NCBI GenBank assembly: GCA_019022495.1
Contig: JAFEKR010000025.1
Location: 806,001-870,000, forward strand
DNA length: 64,000 nt
Direction: 5' to 3'
From: Epichloe hybrida
Taxonomy: Eukaryota; Ascomycota; Sordariomycetes; Hypocreales; Clavicipitaceae
Positions 56,401 through 64,000 of the stretch are shown here, piece by piece (position 1 is the stretch's first letter; each line of letters begins with the position of its first letter). Both the position numbers and the translations under genes were made by a program. The notes below the pieces were generated by a model. It was not told where the DNA came from. It ran no database searches and saw only the letters and a list, made by a program, of their open reading frames with translations.

Positions 56401-58459
56401 CTTGAACTGAGGTGATGCCGAGGTGTTCGGAGACGTGGAAGAGTCGAGTATGTACAAGGGACGTTATGTTAAGTGACTGCTGAAGCTTGGAGGGAATGGA
56501 GAGGAAGACGGGGGAAACAGAGACGAGGTGTCGCGGTGGAGGGCAGGTCGGGGACCTTATACGACGGGACTCGATGGGATGTGAAGAGCTCTCAATTGGC
56601 AACAAGTCTCTCAAGTGCCTCTTGGACAGCTTCGGTGACAGAGTGGGGCCAGGTAGCGGGGCCCCTGGCACTGTGCAACGGGCCAAGGATCTACATAGAT
56701 GTACATGGAACCTGGAGCTTGGTGTGGGTGGCTCTGCCGACCAAAAAAAGAATCCTTCAATCCACATCCGCATCCACAGCCTCCTGCTCAAAGCTAATAC
56801 ATACATGTAGTTGCATGTTATGTTAAGCTATTACTGTGGCAACCGCACACGAACAAGGCTTGCCAAGGGATAACCTGCAAGGGAAAGCCCAGGCAGGACT
56901 AGCTCGTCAAGCTAGCAAAAGCCGTTGAAGTCTGGTGCAGCGGCGTGCCCATGTTTCCAGGTACCCATGTACTCATGTACCCATGTACCCATGTACCCAT
57001 GTACGCGTCTGTCGCCACTTCTCCTGCCTCCCTTTTCCACAACACGCAAGCAAAAGCTGGGGGCCACAACCACACTCACACCAACTCACACTCTGACATC
57101 TCGGACCCGCCACCACGCAGCACCAGAAACACTGACACGACACGACACGACACGACACGGCGTTTTTGCTTTTGCGTTTTACGTTTTACGTTCAACATTT
57201 TCTCCCTTCCCAAACATAATTAGACGCAAGGTCCAGTTTTTCCCCCGACAGGCCGCGCGGCCCAGCCAGCTAATAATAGCGAGCATCGAGGAAAAAAATA
57301 ATAACTTATGCACTTCTCAATATCGATCCGGGCTGCCCTGGCCGAAACGTACATGTACGTACTCCGTACGCGCCATCAAATTTGCCGTCGTGAACTGCGA
57401 AAATGCCCCTTGCTCATTCGTCGGTGGACATGAGCAACACGAGGGATATCACAATCAAACGAGCCTTATTAATACATAAGACAGCCTGTCCCCTCGCTGC
57501 CCCTGTTATTAGACAGTCTCTCCCGAATCCCCAGCGACATGGTCATTCATTGGTAACAAGCCATGCTGGCCGAGCGGCATCGACAATGCGAGAACGGCGA
57601 ACGGCTCCCCAATCATTTTTTGTTGTGTTTCTACGGATCCGTCCAGAGGATGATCGAAATCCAACCCCAATTTGGTCAATCAATGCACGTTACCTCAGGC
57701 ACCGACCATCCCTCCCTCCCTCTATCCATCCTTTTAATATTTCGTCGATTGTCAAGTCATTTCATAGGGGCATGGACGTGGCAGTCGCAACAGCGCATCG
57801 TGTAGGCAACAGCATGCAACACGGGGTCAATGAAACACGAGCCAAAATGTGAGCCCATTACGGACTACTCCGTACATAGTGAATGAGCCTCCCTCGGCAG
57901 TAACTGGGACAGTTTAACCTAGCAACAGCGGCATTGTGGGAACCGAAAACGAGGGTGGAGTTTTGTATCAATCCGCCGTCTCTTGAAAGGACGATGAAAA
58001 GACTGCCTAATATTACCCGTCGGCCTGTCTGTGTTATTAAGACAAACACTGCATTCCGGGGCGGGGAAAACTGATGAGTCTGATCAGTGAGTCCGAGTCT
58101 GATGCAGATGCTGACATGCATGATGATGTTTTGATAGGTCACTGCCGAGTAGTTGCCGAAGTGGATGAGAATGAGAATACGGATTAATATGGATTGATAG
58201 CACCCACCACCACGCGGCCCGACGGGATCAAGTCTCGTTTTTTCGAGTGAGAGTGCATGAATCCGTACTCCTGATTACCATTAATACCCCGTAGACACTC
58301 ATCTTCGACGCGTCCTGGACCAGGGATCATCCAAGACCAGCTAAAAAACAAGCCTTTCGTCCCGACACTCCCGCGCCCTACCCTCTCAGACATGACAGCC
58401 AGGCAAACCAGGCTAAACTGAGGGTGTGATCCACGCAACGCCCCCTGTTTGATTAGATG

Positions 58460-58775
58460 TACACGACTACGGATCCGTACAAGCCTCGGTGGCTCTAGTA
58501 ATTGGAGCTGTTAGGGATGCTACAGGGGTATTTACGCTAGTAGGAGCCTGTACCTCCTAATAGGGGGTCGGAAATTAGTAAGACAGGGAGCAGAAGCAGC
58601 AAGCACCTTGAATTACTAGTAATTTGTGAAGAAAAGGAAGTATCTTCAGATAGCGTTTAATAGCTCACAAGTAAACAGCTGCAAGCCTGCGGGGAGAATT
58701 CGGCCGGCATAGCGGGAAGCTTCCTTAATAGCCTCAATACAATTAGTAAGGCATTATTACTCCGTATGTACGGGT
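58460..58775. repeat. Possible degraded repeat, TA-rich
   Basis: Rich in TAG/TAA/CTAGTA triplets and stop codons in every frame, with a base bias unlike nearby DNA. This is the look of repeat DNA decayed by repeat-induced point mutation, but no element type can be named. Confidence 0.3.
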
Positions 58776-58973
58776 TACCACCCACGCGGCCGATGTAATG
58801 AACCTAAAGATCTGTCAGAGGATGCCCCATCGTTGGTCCAATGTTTGATCTAACGATGCGGAGTACGGAGTACGTCCGTATGTACTTATTCTATTGTATA
58901 GGATTCTGGTCTACGGAGTAACCGTTTTCTAAGAGTTGCACACACCATGTATGTATGTACATGTACATCCGTA

Positions 58974-59020
58974 TGGCGTAAATGGCTAGCGCGTCTCATG
59001 CAGGACTCTGCAACCACCTG
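58974..59020 (+). pseudogene. tRNA 5'-half-like fragment
   Basis: TGGCGTAAATGGCTAGCGCGTCT matches the D arm/A box of the tRNA-Asn genes at 20 of 22-23 positions, given here in two parts: TGGCGTAAATGG then CTAGCGCGTCT. The following bases do not form the anticodon and T arms of a complete tRNA. Likely a decayed or truncated copy. Confidence 0.4.
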
Positions 59021-59737
59021 GTTCCATCCATTGATGAGAGCGACGACCTGCCGTTTCCGTCATTTACCACCTGCCCTCCCGTCGTCGACGGAACGCTGAT
59101 AAATACGAATCATCAGTACGTACGTCCGTACTGCGGAGCACATGGGCAATATAATGGGCTCTGCGATTCAATCAGTCCCATCACAGGTTTTTTTTTTTTT
59201 TGGCGTTGACCCTACTGCATCAAGCCTAGTGTATATGTATTTATTCTTCTTTCTTTCTGAACCAGATGCAAGATGAACGTTTCGCCCCTACTTTGTTCTG
59301 GAACCATGCACGTTGAATACAATCTTCTTTTGAAGAAAAAGAAGAAAGATGAAGATGAAGAAATGTTGTTTGTGGCGTCTCTTGCGCGCTGCACTACCCC
59401 CGGACGTGAACCCATGAGGGGTTATCGCCAAATTTCGCTCGCGTGTCCTGCACATTCTGCTGTTCTGCTGCCACTTTTCCTCGCAGATTCACTGTCATTG
59501 TGGTTTTTTTCTCTCTCTTTTTTTTTCCTTGGCAGATCAAGGACAATATCGACTAAATGGTAGCTCTATGAGTCTCACCGCTTGTCGGGATTTGACGCGC
59601 ATGTCCCATTTCACTTGACGTTGTTGATACGGTGGGTCACCACTGAAGCATAATAGTGCATGGTGGAAGGCTGATGAGTCGATGCTGTTGTGTTATGTAG
59701 TGCGGCACTATTATTGGCATGATGACATCCACCTGTC

Positions 59738-61397
59738 TTATCTGTCATCCCATCTAGTCCTGCTCATGATAATGGGCCTAGCAGGATCCCAAGGACCCCT
59801 AATCTCATTCTTGTACTTTTGCAGCCCGATCAACCACCAACTACACCCGCCGGTCGCCAAAGCCGAGATAACGACGCTGAAAATCATGCCGACGATGCCG
59901 CTCTTCCAAGGCCACTTGCTGCCATTCTTGGCATCGCCTAGGACAACACCGACCCCCCATCCCGCACCGAGCACGAGCACAACCGTCTGGAGGACGTGAT
60001 ACCGCCAGCTTCTGTGGCGAACATGTCTTCGAAACACGGGAAACAGACCGAAGACCTCGATGCTGAACAGTGTCAGGCTAAAGACCTGGTTCGTCTGGGG
60101 TAGACGGCTTGCGAGGACGGTCGACGCCATCAGGGCGGCATTGGTGGACAGCGAAGCGGGGAACTTGGCACCCACGCCGCCCGAGTAGTCGAAGAAGAAA
60201 ATGTTGATGGCGAGAAGCCAGAAGGACATGGCCCAAATGGAGTCGCTGGATGTGGAACGCGTGAGGGATTTGAGGATCGGCGACAAGCCCAGCAGGGTGG
60301 AGTAGATGAGGAGGGCGGATTTTATGGTGCCCAGACGCTGGTGGGTGCGATTCTCGTCCAGCGGCACCAGTGGTTCGTCGCCATCATGGCGAAATTCGGT
60401 GCTCGATCTTGGCGTCAGCCTGGTGCTCCCGCCGGTGCTGTTTAGGCCCGTCGTCGAGGCCGGCGCTGCGAGATGTCCATTGCTGGTCGTGTAGGCCGTA
60501 GATCCATGTAGATCCATAGTTGAGCTTGCAGCCGATACCGATGCCGTCGCCGTCGTCCCCGTCGTCCCCGTCGTTGTCATTGTCGTCGTCGTCGTCGTCG
60601 AAGCAGGCACCATACCGGCCGTACTCGAAGAAGGCAGCGACTCAAGCCTCAGTGGATGGGGTGGTCGGCGTACGCTACCCGCCCGATTTCGTCTCCGCAA
60701 GCTCGCTGACCTTGCCGCAACAGCAATCGGGGCGACGGCAATCATCGCGGATGATGTAGACGACGTTGAAGCTGCTGCCTCGGCGGCTGCTGTCTTGGCC
60801 GCCTCATCCTCCTCGTCTTCCTCCTCGGATACCCATCTCTCCCAGAGGATCCATCCGACAAAGGTGCCGAAGCTGCTCCAGCTCACGACGGAGACGGGGC
60901 TCACGCGCGCGTGGAAAATTCCCACAAAGCAGACTATGAATATGGTCACGGAACAGACGTGCTGTAGGATGATGGTGGAGTCGGCAACAAGGGGCCAGAA
61001 GTCGTAGGGTTTCAGGCGTGGGTTTCGTTGGAGATTCTCCAAGAATGTTGCTTGGTCTGTGTAATTATCTGGATCTGTTGGGGATTGTCCAAACAAAGAC
61101 GGTTGTTAGTTTTTGAAGGAACTTTTGTGAGATGATGATTTGAGATGCAATGCTCGTACATGATTGTTTCACCCACATGAGCTTCTTCCAAGCTCGTTTC
61201 CGCCTGCGACTCCTACTGCGCTCTGCGTCTGGGCCTCGTAAAGGCGCTGTCCCGTTTTGACCATCGAAGTCGCGCGCTCGTCGGGGCGGCGAGGGGTGTG
61301 CATCGTGCGGTGACAGATGGGAGCGGCCAAAGGCGTTGAAGGCCGCGGCGTGGGAGAGAGGTGGGAATGGCGACTCGTCATCTGTGGGAGAGGGCAT
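59738..61397 (-). CDS. GPI2: Gpi2/PIG-C subunit of GPI-GlcNAc transferase
   Basis: A subunit of the ER enzyme that adds GlcNAc to phosphatidylinositol, the first step of GPI-anchor synthesis. Exon 1 is 61397-61160 and exon 2 61074-59738, with an 85-bp intron; 524 residues. The join restores KKLMWVKQSYPDNYTDQATFL, the family signature. Later come LKPYDFWPLVADSTIILQH, a second membrane segment, then a variable low-complexity cytosolic loop of about 170 residues (Ala, Ser and Thr runs, some from GAC/GTC repeats), and the conserved ALLIYSTLLGLSPILKSLT and WLLAINIFFFDYSG with further membrane spans. It is longer than yeast Gpi2 mainly because of the N-terminal extension and this loop. Confidence 0.93.
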
Positions 61398-61759
61398 GGT
61401 CCAGAGCCGGGTAAATGGCAGGGCGGCGCGAGGTGAGACGTATCCCCCTTTACAGACGATCTACAGATGAAAAGGCGTGGCCATTTGTGTGGACATCGGA
61501 AATTGGGGAGGAGTAACGACGTTGGAGTTTTGAGGTCTGTAGCCGCCCGTTTGGCTCGGCAGGAATTCGGGAAAAGGAATCGAGGGGGTCGGTCCTTCTT
61601 CACGGGTGGACCGCTACCCTAAACCTCGACATTTTTGTCACGGGTCATTATCCTGCCCTCGTGCGCACAACACCATGGTTCAGTTTTTCCTTTCCTCTTC
61701 GTCTTTGTTGTTCGCAGTCGATACATGTCATTTGCAGCGTTCCTCACGATCAACATGAA

Positions 61760-62560
61760 CCCAGCACCATGGAGAGCTCGCAGCACTCGATCAACTTCGA
61801 CGAGGAGGAGGCGTCGTACATGAGGATGTGGTCCAAGGAGTTCATCACCAGCGAGAGGGTCTCCCGGCACTAACCCCCAAGACGACCTACGGCAAACCCT
61901 CCTTCGTTATCTGCGACGAGATCCACTGTAACTTTAATAGCGGCGTCGGGGACTTTGAGGCGTGCAGCTTTAGGCTGGGCTTCAACAAGTGCATGATGCA
62001 CCTCGAGATGGAGGACATCAAGAACTGGACGCCTTTGACTAAGAACTCCAGGAATATCATCTCGGTCTAATATGACATCGAGCTTAGCAACGACGGGGAG
62101 ATTGAGCAGATCGGGGCCTGCACGGACGACGGGTACATGTTCAGCGGCATAATTAGGACCAGCGTCAGGACGAACAGGAGCCCAATCCTTAGGAAGATCA
62201 AGCCCTACTTTTGGAATATCCTGGTGTCGGACGCCAAGTTGGTGATGCAATCCTTCGTCGACTGGCTCGAGACCCTGGTGATCAACTTCGACAAGAATTC
62301 GTCCAAGAACCCTAAGATCATGCTCGTGGCGCACTACGGTGTCTCCTTTGACCACTCGCATGTGTTGCGGACCATGCTTAAGCATGGCATCCGGATGCCC
62401 GAGATGTTCTTGTTGGACTTAGTCGTTATGTTTAAGAAGATGATGGGCAAGAAGCGATCGGCCAAGCTCGCCCACTCAAGGGAGAAGAAGTACGTCCCCT
62501 AGGTCGAGCACGCCCCGCACGACGCGGACAACGACGCCAAGGTCCTGATGAATGAAGGTA
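61760..62560 (+). pseudogene. Decayed DEDDh-type 3'-5' exonuclease of foreign, possibly viral, origin
   Basis: An acidic N-terminal segment (61770-61873) ends at a TAA. The frame then shifts (61828-62070) and stops at another TAA (62068). The same frame resumes with YDIELS (62071; motif I Asp-Ile-Glu), continues 62137-62502 with AHYGVSFDHSHVL (motif II Phe-Asp) and stops at TAG (62500). Beyond it, HAPHDADNDAKVL (about 62512-62550) carries motif III His and Asp. The DEDDh residues are thus all recognisable but split by one frameshift and two in-frame stops. Codons are almost all G/C-ending with AGG for Arg, yet the amino acids (Lys, Asn, Ile, Met, Phe) are those of an AT-rich gene, unlike nearby genes. 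Viral-type origin is inference. No intact product is expected. Confidence 0.5.
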
Positions 62561-62592
62561 ATGAACCAGGTCTTCGGCAACCCTAACATGTT

Positions 62593-62982
62593 CTACAACC
62601 GCTTCTCAGTCGACTGCATGGAGTACATGATGCTGGTCGGCTTGGACATGTACCAGAGGACGATGAGCATAGAGCAGAGGATCCGTCGATTCAGGCTCTG
62701 GACCAAGACCATCATGTCCTCGACCTTCTCCTCGTTCTCCATCTGCATGACGTCGAAGATCCTGCTCACGATGTCCCTGTAGCCCGTCTTGCCAAAGCCC
62801 GTCTTCTTCAACGCCTTTATAAACGAGATTATAACGGAGATCCCGCTCTTATCCCTAAGCTTTATCTTCTTCTTCTTCAAAATTCGCAGGCTGAGATGGG
62901 CGTCAAGGATCCAACACATCAGCCAAGTTGCATCTTTTCCACGGCCATCGGAAGAGACGACGCATGAATCAGAAAAGTCCAT
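62593..62982 (-). pseudogene. Fragment of unknown protein facing the exonuclease relic
   Basis: An open frame of about 129 codons whose best part runs from KKKKIKLRDKSGISVII to a C-terminal basic segment. Codon choice matches the exonuclease relic (AAG, AGG, ATA, GC-rich third positions) and not the host. No homologue is recognised. Its end lies tail-to-tail with the exonuclease frames, as in compact viral genomes. The N terminus merges into unrelated sequence near 62930, so the gene is probably incomplete. Confidence 0.35.
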
Positions 62983-63588
62983 TGCTTATTCCCGCACCGC
63001 GCCGCATCCATTGTTTCAAAAATGCCCGAGCGCGGCAAGTCATGGATGGATCGTCCGTCCGTCGGGCACGTCCCGTCTGTTCTACCTGGAAGCACCTTTT
63101 TTTTCTCATGGCTTGACCCTCATTATCGTCCGAAGTCGTGACTCGTTCCTGTCCCTTTGGTGGAGCTGGCGATATACGCACCAGCCAATGACCATTTGTA
63201 TGTACGAGAGCACAGTTGCCAGAGTCTGCAACCAATTCGGTTAAGAGGTGTGGGTGGGTGGATGGATGGATGGCAAGCCTTGTTACTCCGTAGTAATCCG
63301 TACAGTAGACCGATTCCCGTTTGTCTGCCCTTATTTATAATACCCAGCTCTCGGCTCCGGCTGGCCGCCAGCGTCGCTGGAGCTCTGCGGCGTTGGACGT
63401 AGCAGAAACTCATGCAATGCAGCTTACGCTTACTGGCACCATCCTTAAAACAGACCTCGCCGTCTTCTCTGCCATGTGGGGGGGAGGGCTGGAGGGATGG
63501 ACATGTAGAGTCGGATCGGCAGAGTGGCACGGAGTATCCCCGAGCAGGGAGCGGGAGCGTTGTCTTTTCGGCACAGCCCAGCCGTGGT

Positions 63589-63659
63589 GAATGAATGAAT
63601 GAATGAATGAACGAATGAATGATTGAATGATTGAATGATTGAATGAATATGAATGAATT
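63589..63659. repeat. GAAT tetranucleotide repeat array
   Basis: About seventeen units of GAAT with GATT variants, near the right end. Confidence 0.9.
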
Positions 63660-63847
63660 GTCAGAGATGGACCCCACGTCCCCGTCCTCGTTGGTTTCCT
63701 TCTCCCCACTCCACCTCCACCACCACCTCCGCCTCCCTCAGGGGTGCGCAGTGGTGCAGGGCTGCGCAGGGTTGCAAGTTGGTTGCCATGTTGCAGGGCG
63801 CCCACTCACTCCTCCCCTCCCTCCAGCCAGCCTTGTTAATACTTGTA

Positions 63848-63890
63848 TCTCACCCATCTCACCCATCTCACCCATTCACCCATTCACCCT
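63848..63890. repeat. CTCACCCAT tandem repeat
   Basis: Three 9-bp units grading into ATTCACCC units. Confidence 0.9.
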
Positions 63891-64000
63891 CTCTTGTCTT
63901 TGCTTGTCCATCCATCTACTCCGTATACCGCTCTCACCCTGTCGTGAGCCAGTTTCGAAAGAAAGAGTCGCAGTAAACTCAAACCAGCCCGGCGCCAACG

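Larger units (their letters stand above)
56401..59737. other. 3.3-kb intergenic region with repeats and possible relics
   Basis: Contains a GTACCCAT repeat (56961-57004), an ACGAC repeat (57136-57158), a probable degraded AT-rich repeat at 58460-58775, a dense group of TACGGAGTA/TACTCCGTA motifs (57360, 57866, 58758, 58864, 58912) and a tRNA-like fragment near 58974. No protein gene is supported. Confidence 0.5.
62983..64000. other. Right-end intergenic region with tandem repeats
   Basis: No gene is supported. Contains a GGATGGAT tract (63260-63272), a GAATGA tetramer array (63589-63659), CTCACCCAT repeats (63848-63890), TACTCCGTA at 63284 and 63918, and GTAATCCGTAC near 63292. Confidence 0.5.

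Noticed and set aside
57541..57600. CTGGCCGAGCGG resembling the A box of tRNA-Ser/Leu
   Set aside because: No matching anticodon stem, T arm or acceptor stem could be folded around it.

Overview
The window is nuclear DNA from a filamentous ascomycete (Pezizomycotina, most likely Hypocreales). Genes are intron-rich, with short 50-130 bp introns carrying GTAAGT-like donors and CTAAC/CTGAC-like branch points. Nearly every readable gene is a typical mould gene: GH35 beta-galactosidase, CFEM protein, GPI-anchored thaumatin-like protein, Gpi2, Med31, Rpc11, signal peptide peptidase. I cannot name the species. All exon/intron models were read by eye from splice signals and frame continuity. No alignment was run.

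Layout. 1-5.5 kb: 5' part of a small secreted protein gene (minus), then a Ser/Thr-rich single-pass wall/membrane protein (minus) and a long intergenic stretch. 5.5-9.1 kb: a seven-exon secreted beta-galactosidase (plus). 9.3-12.6 kb: a two-exon, 1061-residue disordered protein (minus). 13.7-17.5 kb: an accessory-looking island with two inverted tRNA-Asn genes, one interrupted by an intron-like insert, an LTR-like fragment, a decayed GIY-YIG nuclease gene and a 90-residue cupin. 18.3-21 kb: phosphoinositide phospholipase C (plus). 21-29.8 kb: gene-poor, homopolymer- and microsatellite-rich DNA with one small CxxC protein gene at 26.4 kb. 29.8-42.3 kb: a housekeeping block with dienelactone hydrolase, 4'-phosphopantetheinyl transferase, a zinc-finger nuclear protein, cyclophilin, a MITE-like element, signal peptide peptidase, a Naa50-like acetyltransferase with a PIP-box-like N terminus, and a hexokinase with a C-terminal membrane anchor. 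45.8-56.4 kb: an Hsp70-like protein, thaumatin-like protein, ankyrin protein, Rpc11, Med31, a metallophosphoesterase and a CFEM protein. 59.7-61.4 kb: Gpi2. 61.7-63 kb: a decayed DEDDh-type exonuclease gene with codon use unlike its neighbours, facing a minus-strand frame of the same style. This is a candidate relic of a DNA virus or other foreign element. 63-64 kb: repeats.

Most genes are independent housekeeping or cell-surface genes, with no biosynthetic cluster or operon-like unit. Several encode wall or surface functions (mucin-like protein, CFEM, thaumatin-like, Gpi2, which starts GPI-anchor synthesis) and several serve secretion or signalling (SPP, PLC).

The observations most worth a second look are the tRNA-Asn with a 59-bp insert that has spliceosomal-intron features and whose exact removal restores the intact neighbour copy; the foreign-looking exonuclease relic; a 9-bp motif (TACGGAGTA/TACTCCGTA) found about 15 times and only in non-coding DNA; the PIP-box-like motif on a Naa50-like enzyme; and the membrane-anchored hexokinase.
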